64,000 bases of DNA, from assembly GCF_016904885.1 (NCBI RefSeq), contig NZ_JADWYI010000001.1, forward strand, positions 1 to 64,000, read 5' to 3'. A model generated the notes under the pieces. That model saw only the letters and a list, made by a program, of their open reading frames with translations. It was not told the origin of the DNA and ran no database searches. Position 1 is the first letter of the stretch; every line of letters starts with the position of its first letter. Position numbers and translations under genes: made by a program. Below, piece by piece: positions 53,266 through 61,770 of the stretch. The DNA is from Archangium primigenium. Lineage in GTDB: Bacteria; Myxococcota; Myxococcia; Myxococcales; Myxococcaceae.

Positions 53266-54353
53266 GGCGCGTCGCGTGGGGGGGGATGGGCGGGGTGTTC
53301 GCGCTGGGCGCGTGTGTCTTCGCGCCGGACTTCTCGCGCTACCCCTCGTGTGACACGGCGGGCGCGTGCCCGTCGGGCTTCACCTGCCTCGTGCCCGAGG
53401 GGCTGTGCCTGCCGGACTGCGGCGAGCGCGGCCCCTGCGCGCCGCTCGAGGAGACGCCCGCGCCCCCGGACGCGGGCCCGGGGGCACCGGACGCGGGCAC
53501 TCCGGACGCGGGCACTCCGGACGCGGGGCAGCCGGAGCGACCCCCGTCGCTGGAGCTCGTGGCGACGCTTCCGCCCGACGGCGTGGAGCGGGAGGGCTTC
53601 ACCTTCGCCTTCCAGGCGCGAGGCGGCACGCCCCCCCTGACGTTCTCCCTCGCGGGCGACGCGCCGCCGGGCCTGGGGCTCGACGCCCAGGGCACGCTCT
53701 CGGGCACCCCCACCACGCCGGGCGAGTACACCTTCACGCTCGAGGCACGGGATGCCGCCGCCGAGCCCCAGCGCGTGAGCCAATCGGTCACCGTGCGCAT
53801 CCACCCCGAGCTGCGGCTGGCCGGGCCCCTCATCCTCGCGGACTTCCCGCGCGGCGGGGTCTACGCGGAGCGGGTCCTGGCGCTCGGCGGACGGCCGCCC
53901 TACACCTTCACGCTGCCCGCGGGCAATCCCCTGCCCTCGGGGCTCGCGCTCTATGAGGAGGGCGCCGTGCGAGGCACCTCCAACTCCGCGGGCGCCTCGT
54001 CCTTCGAGGTGCGGGTGACGGACTCCGCCCGGCCGCCGCGCATCACCTCGGGCAGCCTGCAGCTCACCGCCAGCTCCTGCGCCACGCCGCCCTGCATGCG
54101 CACGCGCACCCTGCCCGACGCGCGCGTGGGCGACGCGTACACCTACGCGCTCCAGGCCACCACCGGCACGAGTTCGCCCACCTGGTCCGTCACGGTCGGC
54201 GCGCCGCCCCCGGGCCTCCAGCTCACCTCGGACGGCGTGCTCTCCGGCACCCCCCTCCAGTCGGGCCGCTTCGAGGCCACCTACTGTGTCTCGGAATGGC
54301 TCGGCACGGTGCTCGGCACCCGGAGCGTGACGCTGAGCCTCAAGGTGCTTTGA
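53262..54353 (+). CDS. Lipoprotein with three putative Ig (He_PIG-like) domains
   Basis: The 363-residue lipoprotein has a signal ending LGACVF. A Cys-rich stretch follows (CDTAGACPSGFTCLVPEG), then an Ala/Asp/Pro/Gly repeat (PDAGTPDAGTPDAG), then three putative Ig domains. Each contains a PPLTFSLAGDAPPGLGLDAQ-like motif or PPYTFTLPAGNPLPSGL and the SGTP turn. This domain type binds surfaces or forms adhesive stalks. It is translationally coupled to the preceding membrane protein. It may anchor or present the caspase at the surface; that is inference. Confidence 0.8.
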   Translation: MRRVAWGGMGGVFALGACVFAPDFSRYPSCDTAGACPSGFTCLVPEGLCLPDCGERGPCAPLEETPAPPDAGPGAPDAGTPDAGTPDAGQPERPPSLELVATLPPDGVEREGFTFAFQARGGTPPLTFSLAGDAPPGLGLDAQGTLSGTPTTPGEYTFTLEARDAAAEPQRVSQSVTVRIHPELRLAGPLILADFPRGGVYAERVLALGGRPPYTFTLPAGNPLPSGLALYEEGAVRGTSNSAGASSFEVRVTDSARPPRITSGSLQLTASSCATPPCMRTRTLPDARVGDAYTYALQATTGTSSPTWSVTVGAPPPGLQLTSDGVLSGTPLQSGRFEATYCVSEWLGTVLGTRSVTLSLKVL

Positions 54354-54501
54354 GCTCCGGACTCCGCGTGCGGGAAACCCTCGGGGAAATCTTTATTTAA
54401 TCGGTTTTGATCCAGCCCTCCGGTCCTTTTCCAATAACAGATGAAGGCGCGAGGGAGTCGGAACCCCCTCCGGACCCCGCCCTTCCTACCCGGAGAAGAC
54501 C

Positions 54502-55140
54502 ATGACCCCCCGTTCCCTCAAGAGCATCCTCATTGGCGCCGCCCTCGTTGCTTCCGCCGCTCCTGGTCTGGCGCTGGCGGGCACCACCTGCGTGTATGTG
54601 ATTGGCCAGGCCGGGGGCAAGACGGTCACCACGCCGGCCATCCCCATCGTGGTCCCGGCGAGCGAGGCCCTGACGGAGCCGGTGCGCGTGCACCTGGACG
54701 AGACGGCGCAGAACATCATCGGCTACTCGCTGGCCATCCCGGGCCTGGACGCGGGCACCGAGGGCACGCCGCTCTTCTCCATCCCGGAGATCAACCAGGT
54801 CATCCCGGGCTTCAGCGTCAACATCCCGCTCATCGACCTGACGCGCTACCGCTGCGTGGATGCCTCGGGCGTGACCGTGCCGGCCATCCCCTACTACATC
54901 CCCGGCTCGGCCTTCAGCGTGCCCGGCGGCTTCGTGGACGTGGGCGCCGTCTTCTTCAACCTCACGGGCCGCGAGTTCACCGTGCCGGGCAAGCTGCTCA
55001 CCTTCGACGGCAAGCAGGTCATCATCCCCACCCAGAGCGGCAGCACCTCGAGCACCCCGGTGTCCACGCCGGACTCGAGCGTCACCCTCAACCTCGACAA
55101 CGCCTCCTACTCCATCAGCTACCTGAAGCCCGTGAAGTAG
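54502..55140 (+). CDS. Secreted protein of unknown family
   Basis: The 212-residue protein has a signal peptide (SLKSILIGAALVASAAPGLA, cleaved near LALAG). The remainder is beta-rich and Pro/Ile/Val-rich, with recurring V-P-x-I/A-P turns (TTPAIPIVVPASEALTEP, VTVPAIPYYIPGSAFSVPGG). It has two cysteines (CVYV, YRCVD) and a Ser/Thr-rich spacer near the end. GGAGAAG is a few bases before the ATG. The gap upstream is AT-rich (TTTATTTAATCGGTTTTG near 54392). Two hairpins follow. Function unknown; secretion and structure suggest a surface or matrix protein. Confidence 0.75.
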   Translation: MTPRSLKSILIGAALVASAAPGLALAGTTCVYVIGQAGGKTVTTPAIPIVVPASEALTEPVRVHLDETAQNIIGYSLAIPGLDAGTEGTPLFSIPEINQVIPGFSVNIPLIDLTRYRCVDASGVTVPAIPYYIPGSAFSVPGGFVDVGAVFFNLTGREFTVPGKLLTFDGKQVIIPTQSGSTSSTPVSTPDSSVTLNLDNASYSISYLKPVK

Positions 55141-55171
55141 TCTGGAGTTGAACAGCGCTGAAATCTTTTGA

Positions 55172-55196
55172 GCGGCCGAGATCCCATCCCGGCCGC
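55172..55196 (+). terminator. Hairpin after the secreted protein gene
   Basis: GCGGCC (55172-55177) pairs with GGCCGC (55191-55196). No T-run follows, so it is weak as a terminator by itself. Confidence 0.35.
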
Positions 55197-55225
55197 TCGC
55201 GACAACAGCCAGCAGTCCAGCGAGA

Positions 55226-55253
55226 AGCCCGCGGCGTCCCGGCCGCGGGCTTT
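55226..55253 (+). terminator. Rho-independent-like terminator
   Basis: The perfect stem GCCCGCGGC/GCCGCGGGC (55227-55235 and 55242-55250) has a 6-nt loop, flanking A/T pairs and a following TTT. It ends the upstream secreted-protein transcript just before the S8 protease gene. Confidence 0.65.
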
Positions 55254-55274
55254 CGCGTTCCCGGGAGTCCACCC

Positions 55275-57164
55275 TTGAAGAGCCTCCAGACGTTGGGCCT
55301 CACCCTCACCGCCGCCCTGCTCGCGGGCTGCGGCAGCGCCGATCCCCTCCCCGCCTCCCCGGCCGCGTCCACGCCCGCCGCGCTCCAGGACGGCGCGTCG
55401 GCTGCCATCGTGGGCCCGAGCGCCGCGGGCCAGAGCGCGTGCGCGCAGGCCTACGCGACGCCCGAGGCCCAGGCGGCGCTCACCCAGGCGGTGATGGACC
55501 CGAGCCTCACGCCCGACGGCGGCCTCAAGACGCTCATCCTCTCCTTCAATACCCAGCAGGCGGTGGCCCCGGCGCTCAAGCTGCTGGGCAATCCGCTCGG
55601 GCTCAACCTGGGCAAGGGCAGTCTCGGCGCCCTGCGCACCCTGCCCATGGTGGTCATCAAGGCGCCGGTGACGCCGACGTTCCTCGCGCTCGTGCGCACC
55701 ACGCTGCAGCCGCTCGGCCTCTTGTCCATCTACCAGGACCGGCCGCTGCACTCCTTCCTGGACGAGAGCGTGCGCTACATCCAGGCGGACACGGCGCGCA
55801 CCACCTTCGACGTGACGGGCAAGGGCGTGGGCGTGGGCGTCATCGACTCGGGCGTGGACGGCACGCACGGGGACTTCCCCACCCTGGTGAAGAACGTGAA
55901 GGTGGTGGCCTCGCCCTTGGAGCAGGGCGTGGGCGGAGCGCTCTACCTGGACGTGCCCAACAGCGACCTGACGAGCGGCCACGGCACGCACTGCGCGAGC
56001 ACCATCGCCGGCTCGGGCGCGCGCTCGGGCGGCAAGTACCAGGGCGTGGCGCCCGGGGCGAGCCTGCTCGCGGTGGGCGCGGGCGACGCCATCAGCATCC
56101 TCTTCGCGCTGCAGGGCTTCGACTACCTCACCCACCCGGACATCCGCGAGACGTACAACCTGCGCGTCATCTCCAACTCCTGGGGCACGAGCGGCAGCCA
56201 CTTCGCGCCGTTCGATCCGGTGAGCATCGCCACCAGGCGCGCGTATGACCAGGGCATCGTCGTGGCGTTCGCCGCGGGCAACGACGGCCCGGGCGCCGAC
56301 ACGCTCAACCCCTACAGCGCCTCGCCGTGCGCCCTGTCCGTGGCGGCCGGCGCCGCCAAGGACACCACCGGCGCGAAGAACCCGCTCCTGTCCAAGGGCG
56401 TGCCGGGCGCGCTCGCGGACTTCTCCAGCCGCGGCATCCCGGGCGATGCGCTGCACCACCCGGACGTGACGCTGCCGGGCGTGGCCATCGTCGCCGCGCG
56501 CGCCACCACGGCCACCATCGCCCACCCCTACACGGGCCTGGACGGCCTGCACCCCGAGCCCTTCTACGCGGCGCTGGATGGCACCTCCATGGCCACCCCG
56601 CACGCGGCGGGCGTGGCGGCGCTCATCCTCGAGGCCAACCCCACGCTCAACCTGGACGGCGTGCTGCTGGCCATGACGAGCACGGCCCGGCCCATCCACG
56701 CGCCGGGCAAGAGTGAGCCGCTGGCCGAGTGGGAGGCGGGCGCGGGCTACGTGGACGCCTACGCCGCGGTGCGCGCGGCCACGCGGCTGGGCGGCGGCCG
56801 CACCACCACCACCACCACGGCGCTGCCCGGCTGGACGGGCCACGTGGACCTGGCGGTGAAGGTGCCGGTGGCGGACGTCACCCTGGCCGAGGCCGAGCAC
56901 ACGCACAGCTTCACCGTGCCCGCGGGCAGCAGCGCCCTGCGGCTGGCCACCACCTGGGGCAACCCCGCGTATGACCTGGACCTCTCCGTGTACGACCCCA
57001 GCGGCAAGCTGGTGGGCACGAGCGCCAACGGCACGTCCGTGGCCGAGTCGGTGAGCATCCCCTCGCCCCGCGCGGGCGTGTGGAAGGCCGTGCTCAAGGG
57101 CTTCCTCAACGCGCCCACGGACTACACGGGCACGGCCGAGGTGGACACGGTCGTCGCGCGCTAA
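55275..57164 (+). CDS. Secreted S8 (subtilisin-like) serine protease lipoprotein
   Basis: The 629-residue protein has a lipoprotein signal (LTAALLAGC). An I9-like propeptide region follows (about 80-165), then the S8 catalytic triad: Asp191 (GVIDSGVDGTHGDF), His236 (TSGHGTHCAST) and Ser438 (LDGTSMATPHAAG), with the oxyanion Asn in SNSWG or FAAGND. A C-terminal beta domain resembling PPC completes it (FTVPAGSSALRLATTWGNPA). The start is TTG 55275 with GGGAG seven bases before. It is monocistronic between two terminators. It is probably a periplasmic or surface protease; substrate unknown. Confidence 0.92.
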   Translation: MKSLQTLGLTLTAALLAGCGSADPLPASPAASTPAALQDGASAAIVGPSAAGQSACAQAYATPEAQAALTQAVMDPSLTPDGGLKTLILSFNTQQAVAPALKLLGNPLGLNLGKGSLGALRTLPMVVIKAPVTPTFLALVRTTLQPLGLLSIYQDRPLHSFLDESVRYIQADTARTTFDVTGKGVGVGVIDSGVDGTHGDFPTLVKNVKVVASPLEQGVGGALYLDVPNSDLTSGHGTHCASTIAGSGARSGGKYQGVAPGASLLAVGAGDAISILFALQGFDYLTHPDIRETYNLRVISNSWGTSGSHFAPFDPVSIATRRAYDQGIVVAFAAGNDGPGADTLNPYSASPCALSVAAGAAKDTTGAKNPLLSKGVPGALADFSSRGIPGDALHHPDVTLPGVAIVAARATTATIAHPYTGLDGLHPEPFYAALDGTSMATPHAAGVAALILEANPTLNLDGVLLAMTSTARPIHAPGKSEPLAEWEAGAGYVDAYAAVRAATRLGGGRTTTTTTALPGWTGHVDLAVKVPVADVTLAEAEHTHSFTVPAGSSALRLATTWGNPAYDLDLSVYDPSGKLVGTSANGTSVAESVSIPSPRAGVWKAVLKGFLNAPTDYTGTAEVDTVVAR

Positions 57165-57192
57165 TCATTCACGGCCTTCTCGCGGCACCTCC

Positions 57193-57237
57193 GCCCACGG
57201 CGCCGGGCTCTTGCCCCTCCGGCGCCGTGGGCTTCTT
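57193..57237 (+). terminator. Strong terminator after S8 protease
   Basis: GCCCACGGCGCCGG (57193-57206) pairs perfectly with CCGGCGCCGTGGGC (57219-57232) over 14 bp, followed by TTCTT. It separates the protease from the MFS operon. Confidence 0.75.
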
Positions 57238-57312
57238 CGTGCCCGGCCGCCTCCCCCGCGAGCGACGGGCGGCGGATGGGCGTCCCCCGGGGGTGGGGTA
57301 TAGTGCGCGACC

Positions 57313-58608
57313 ATGTTCCTGAAGACGCGTCACTCGGTGGGGCTCACCCTGCTGTTCTGCTATCTCGTGGCCTGGCTGGACCGCATGGCCATCAACATGA
57401 CCCTGCCGTACATGGCGCAGGAGTTCGGGCTCGGACCGGAGAAGCTCGGCTGGGTGCTCAGCGCCTTCTTCCTGGGCTACGCGCTGTCGCAGGTGCCCGG
57501 CGGGCTCATGGCGGACCGGGTCGGTCCCCGGCGCGTCATCCTCGTGGCGCTCGTCTGGTGGTCCTTCTTCACCGCGGCCACGGGCCTGGTGGGGGGCCTC
57601 GTGAGCCTGCTCGCGGTGCGCTTCCTCTTCGGCCTGGGTGAGGGCGTGTTCCCCGCCGCGGTGTGGAAGGTCATCGGCCAGTTCTTCTCCAAGAAGGACC
57701 GCGGCACCGCCAACGCCATCATCCTGTCCTCGGTGGCGCTCGGGCCCGCCATCTCCATGATGCTGCTGGCGCAGATGCTGCCGGAGCTCGGCTGGCGCAA
57801 GAGCTTCCTCGTGCTCGGCGCCGCGGGGGCCCTGTGCGTGCTGGCCGCGTGGTGGAGCGTGGCGGACGCACCCGAGAAGCACCCGCGCATGGCGCGCGAG
57901 GAGCTGGAGCAGTTCGAGCGCGACACCCGCTCGGAGGCGGCCAACGCCGAGCAGACGCTCGAGCGCGGCAGCTTCGGGGACCTCCTGCGCTCGCCGGCCA
58001 TCTGGGTGCTCTTCTTCGTGGCGCTCATCTACAACCTGACCATGTACGGCTGGCTCAACTGGCTGCCCAAGTACCTCATGGAGGTCAAGGGCCTGAGCCT
58101 GAGCAAGACGGGGGTGCTCGGCTCGCTGCCCTTCCTGTTCGGCGGCGTGGGCTGCATGCTCGCCGGCTACGTGTCGGACCGGTGGTTCCGCGGTCGGCGC
58201 AAGTGGCTGGTGCTGGGCTGCCAGGCGGTGGGCGGCGTGTGCCTCTACCTCTTCACCCGCATCGAGGACCCGGTGCAGTACATGGTGGCCCAGTGCCTCG
58301 CGGGCTTCCTCCTGTTCATGGCCGCGGGCGCCATCTGGGCCCTGCCGATGATCCTCGTGCCCACGCGGCTGATGGGGGCCGGCTCGGGCTTCATCAACAC
58401 GGGCGGACAGATTGGCGGCTTCCTCACCAACATCCTCATCGGCTACGTCATCAAGTGGAGCGACAACAACGCCGCCGCGGGCTTCCAGGTGATGCTGGGC
58501 GCGCTGGTGGTGGCCGCGGTGCTCGTGGGCGTGGGCATCCGCGAGCGCCCCGCCGCGCCGCCGGCCCCCTCGCCCGGCCCGCTGTCGCCCGCGGGGGGTG
58601 GGGCATGA
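57313..58608 (+). CDS. MFS transporter (anion/sugar-phosphate type)
   Basis: The 431-residue protein has about twelve membrane helices. MFS motifs include LADRMAI-like WLDRMAINMTLPYM, the loop 2-3 motif GGLMADRVGPRRV and RFLFGLGEGVFPAAVWKVIG. These place it near the anion:cation symporter/phthalate permease group. The substrate is probably a small organic anion, but that is not certain. It has a short GC-rich tail ending in Pro/Gly. Its stop overlaps the P450 start, so transporter and P450 are likely co-expressed. Confidence 0.88.
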   Translation: MFLKTRHSVGLTLLFCYLVAWLDRMAINMTLPYMAQEFGLGPEKLGWVLSAFFLGYALSQVPGGLMADRVGPRRVILVALVWWSFFTAATGLVGGLVSLLAVRFLFGLGEGVFPAAVWKVIGQFFSKKDRGTANAIILSSVALGPAISMMLLAQMLPELGWRKSFLVLGAAGALCVLAAWWSVADAPEKHPRMAREELEQFERDTRSEAANAEQTLERGSFGDLLRSPAIWVLFFVALIYNLTMYGWLNWLPKYLMEVKGLSLSKTGVLGSLPFLFGGVGCMLAGYVSDRWFRGRRKWLVLGCQAVGGVCLYLFTRIEDPVQYMVAQCLAGFLLFMAAGAIWALPMILVPTRLMGAGSGFINTGGQIGGFLTNILIGYVIKWSDNNAAAGFQVMLGALVVAAVLVGVGIRERPAAPPAPSPGPLSPAGGGA

Positions 58609-60020
58609 AGACGACGTCCCCGCCGCCGCTCGCGCCCATGCCCCCGGGCCACTGGCTGCTCGGCCACCTGCGCGAGCGCGAGACGGATCCCCTGGGCCTG
58701 TTCCTGCGCGGCCGCGCGCAGTTGGGTGACGTGGTGCGCTTTCGCATGGGGCCGGTGTACGTGGAGACGCTCGCGCACCCGGACCACGTCAAGCACGTGC
58801 TCGCCGACGCGAGCGCCCGCTACACCAAGGGCGAGATCTTCGCCAAGACGCGCCCGCTCGTGGGCAATGGCCTGCTCACCGCCGAGGGCGACTTCTGGAA
58901 GCGCCAGCGCCGGCTGTCCCAGCCCGCCTTCCACAAGGATCGGCTCGCCGCGCTCGCGGGGGTGATGACCCAGGCGGCCCAGGAGACACTCGCGGGCTGG
59001 GAGGCCCCGGTGGCCGCGGGCCAGGCGGTGCCGGTGTTCACCGAGATGATGCGGCTGACGCTCACCGTGGTGGTGCGGGCGCTGTTCGGCGCGGACGTGG
59101 GCCAGGAGAGCCTGCGCATCGGCGAGGCCTTCACCCAGGCGCTCGAGGTGACCGACCGGCGCATCATCTCGCCCCTGCCCTACCTGCCGTGGCTCTACCG
59201 GCTGCCCACGCGCGACAACCGCCTCTTCCAGCGGGCCATGGACACGCTGCACGCCTCCGTGGACGGGCTCATCGCCCAGCGCCGCGCCCAGGCCCAGAAG
59301 AGCGGCGAGGGGCCGGGCACGGATCTGCTCGGCATGCTCATGTCGGCGTGTGACGCGGACACGGGCGATGCCTTCGACGACCTGCAACTGCGCGACGAGG
59401 TGATGACGCTCTTGCTCGCGGGCCACGAGACCACGGCCACGTCGCTCGCGTGGACGTTCCACCTGCTGGAGCAGAACCCCGAGCAGGAGGCGCTGCTGCA
59501 CGAGGAGGTGGACACGGTGCTCGGCGGGCGCGTGCCCACGCTCGAGGACCTGCCGCGGCTGCGCTACACGGGGTGCGTCTTCGAGGAGGCCATGCGGCTC
59601 TACCCGCCCATCTGGGCCCTGCCGCGCACGCCCCACGAGGACGACGAGGTGGGGGGCTACCGCATCCCCAAGGGCGACATCGTGCTGCTGGTGCCCTACG
59701 TCACCCACCGCCACCCGGACTTCTGGCCGGATCCCGAGCGCTTCGATCCCACGCGCTTCTTCCCGGAGACGAGCCGACAGCGGCCCCGGTGGGCCTACCT
59801 GCCGTTCGGCGGTGGCCAGCGCCAGTGCATCGGCAACAACTTCGCGATGATGGAGGCGCAGCTCATCCTCGCCCTGGTGACCCAGCGCTTCCGGCTGCGC
59901 GGCGTGCCCGGGGTGCCCGTGGTGCCCGAGCCCCTGCTCACCCTGCGGCCCAAGGGGACGCTGCCCATGCACGTGCACCGGCGGGAGCCCACCCAGGCCG
60001 CGCGCGCCTCGTCCGCCTGA
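58605..60020 (+). CDS. Cytochrome P450
   Basis: The 471-residue P450 has APMPPGHWLLGHLRERETDP, the I-helix AGHETTATSLAW, the ExxR in FEEAMRLYPPIWALPR and the haem loop FGGGQRQCIGNNF. It is a paralogue of the P450 at 3720-5117, with which it shares order and spacing of motifs. Its ATG overlaps the MFS stop. No reductase or ferredoxin is adjacent. The partner transporter suggests the product or substrate is exported or imported. The exact reaction is unknown. Confidence 0.94.
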   Translation: MKTTSPPPLAPMPPGHWLLGHLRERETDPLGLFLRGRAQLGDVVRFRMGPVYVETLAHPDHVKHVLADASARYTKGEIFAKTRPLVGNGLLTAEGDFWKRQRRLSQPAFHKDRLAALAGVMTQAAQETLAGWEAPVAAGQAVPVFTEMMRLTLTVVVRALFGADVGQESLRIGEAFTQALEVTDRRIISPLPYLPWLYRLPTRDNRLFQRAMDTLHASVDGLIAQRRAQAQKSGEGPGTDLLGMLMSACDADTGDAFDDLQLRDEVMTLLLAGHETTATSLAWTFHLLEQNPEQEALLHEEVDTVLGGRVPTLEDLPRLRYTGCVFEEAMRLYPPIWALPRTPHEDDEVGGYRIPKGDIVLLVPYVTHRHPDFWPDPERFDPTRFFPETSRQRPRWAYLPFGGGQRQCIGNNFAMMEAQLILALVTQRFRLRGVPGVPVVPEPLLTLRPKGTLPMHVHRREPTQAARASSA

Positions 60021-60031
60021 CACAGGGGGCC

Positions 60032-60062
60032 GCCCGGAACGGACGTCCGTGCCGCTCCGGGC
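60032..60062. terminator. Bidirectional terminator-like hairpin between convergent genes
   Basis: GCCCGGA (60032-60038) pairs with TCCGGGC (60056-60062). Within the loop, ACGGACGTCCGT (60039-60050) is a perfect palindrome. Lies between the convergent P450 and lipoprotein genes. Confidence 0.5.
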
Positions 60063-60069
60063 CCCGGGC

Positions 60070-61059
60070 TCACGGCGTGCCGCCACCGCAATCCAGGCTG
60101 CAGCTGTCCGCCGTGAAGTCCGGACCGGGACGCTCGCCGGGGTCGCACTTGCCATCCCCGCAGTACTTCACGTCCGCGGGGCGGATGCGCGTGGTGATGG
60201 GCAGGTACGTCCTGCCGTTGTACGTGCACGACGTGTAGTAGCTCCCGCCGGGCGCCAGCGTGCAGTACTTCTCGCACTGGCCCACGCGCTTGATCTCCAG
60301 GCAGGCCGGGTGGCTCACCCTGGCGTCGTTGCCCAGCAGGCCACACGGGCGCAGCGTGCTCTGGGTGGGGTCCAGCGAGCCGCGGTCATTGCCCGCCAGG
60401 AGCACCGGGTTGGGCGAGTGCTGCGAGCTGAAGATGTTGCCGAAGAAGCACGACTCCTGCTGCGGGTAGGCCTGGAGCTCCTCGGAGGAGAAGTCGATGC
60501 TGTCGCCCGAGGCGTTGACGCCCAGCACGGAGATGGGCACGTGCAGCCCATAGTTGTTCACGTGCGCCAGCAGGCACGCGGAGATGACCTGCTCCTCGGG
60601 CTCCGTGGCCGACTTGCCACTGGCCCAGTTGGGCGCCAGGCCCAGGGAGCCCACCCACGTGTGGACCCGGCCGGTGTCCGGGTTGCGGAAGACGTGCGTC
60701 TGGCCCGCGGGCGCCGCGCACCGCACCATGTAGCTCATCAGCGCATCGTGTCCCGTGACGTTGCCGTTGAACCAGTCGGCGAACGCCACCGACCCGAGCC
60801 CGTTGAGCGACAAACCATTGAGCGACAAGCCATTGAGCGACAGGCCGTTGAGCGACAGCCCGTTGTCCTCCTGCTGCGCCTGGCGCTGCAAGGCCGGCGT
60901 CATCACCTCGTCCAGGGAGGACTCCAGCGAGGGATCCACGCCACACCCCACCGCACCGCTCAAAGACAGCAACGACATCAGACTCCACACCACCATGTTT
61001 GACCCCGCCCCACGCCCGGACATCTCGCTCCACAGACCCTTGAATGACGTGAAACCCAT
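60070..61059 (-). CDS. Lipoprotein with SLNGL pentapeptide repeat, unknown
   Basis: The 329-residue protein has a signal ending SLLSLSGAVGC. A run of four SLNGL-type pentapeptides follows near residues 66-85, then a globular part with many cysteines (RPCGLLGNDARVSHPACLEI, GQCEKYCTLAPGG). It ends with a CGDGKCDPGE...SCSLDCGG motif seen in many myxobacterial surface proteins. GGAGG is seven bases before the ATG; the much longer open frame upstream is not real. A surface or adhesive role is inferred. Confidence 0.75.
   Translation of the reverse strand: MGFTSFKGLWSEMSGRGAGSNMVVWSLMSLLSLSGAVGCGVDPSLESSLDEVMTPALQRQAQQEDNGLSLNGLSLNGLSLNGLSLNGLGSVAFADWFNGNVTGHDALMSYMVRCAAPAGQTHVFRNPDTGRVHTWVGSLGLAPNWASGKSATEPEEQVISACLLAHVNNYGLHVPISVLGVNASGDSIDFSSEELQAYPQQESCFFGNIFSSQHSPNPVLLAGNDRGSLDPTQSTLRPCGLLGNDARVSHPACLEIKRVGQCEKYCTLAPGGSYYTSCTYNGRTYLPITTRIRPADVKYCGDGKCDPGERPGPDFTADSCSLDCGGGTP
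60800..60865 (-). repeat. 15-bp coding tandem repeat (SLNGL)
   Basis: Four near-identical 15-bp units start at 60800, 60815, 60830 and 60845 (CCRTTGAGCGACARN-type), with a partial fifth at 60860. They encode SLNGL on the minus strand. Unit number may vary between strains. Confidence 0.8.
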
Positions 61060-61770
61060 GGCGCTACCTCCGGCTCTCGGCCACCTGGGTCTCACCAGGG
61101 CCGTGAAACCAGAATGCGGATGCACGGTCTTCCCTGCATCCACGGAAACTCCAGAAAAGCCTTGGCGGTGGAAGGCCAGACATCCCACGCGTGGGGCGTT
61201 GGACGTTCCCGAGGGAGCGCGTTGAGTGTTGAACGCGCTGTTCACACCCCCACACGTCTCCCGACAGGACATGTCTGGAGTTAGGGGAAAGTGGTTGTCA
61301 GGAATGCGGCCACCCGAGACGGTGTCAGACAGGGCGCGCGGCGCGCTCACATGCCTCGTGGGGAGCGTCACGGGACGGGCGCGCGCGAATAGCGAGACGC
61401 ATGCCGATGCCACACACCGCGACCCGTTCACCCAGAAAGCACTCATCCCACCCACCCCTCGCCCACCGCGCGCTCCAGGTAGGCATGCGGCCTGGCGAAC
61501 GCCAGGGGCGGGCGTGGAAAACCTCCCGCCGCCCGATACAGACAGTGAGAGGAATACCTCCGGGAGTATGCGTGTCCTGTCTGCGATAGGGGCCGTTGCA
61601 ATGCCTGTGCACGCCGGGTCCGCGCGCGCTCACGCCCGGCGCGACGAGAATGTTGATTCTCCGACTTGCGGAATCCGCCGCGCCCCCCCACCTTGGCGGC
61701 TTCGATGCGGTCCCCCGGAAAGGCCTCGGGCGCACCCCCGCGCCCGCCGCATCGACAGGGAGAGCAGGTC
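61060..61770. other. 711-bp gene-free stretch
   Basis: This is the divergent region between the SLNGL lipoprotein and the last kinase. No credible gene is seen. An inverted repeat AGCGCGTT/AACGCGCT (61216-61223 and 61232-61239) with an 8-nt loop and the palindrome GACATGTC (61268-61275) lie upstream of the lipoprotein start and may be regulatory. Confidence 0.5.

Noticed and set aside
60800-60865. Short tandem repeat considered as CRISPR or att site
   Set aside because: 15-bp units without spacers, coding for SLNGL in a lipoprotein.
61060-61455. N-terminal extension of the SLNGL lipoprotein
   Set aside because: The signal peptide and GGAGG ribosome site are at 61059; the extension has no support.
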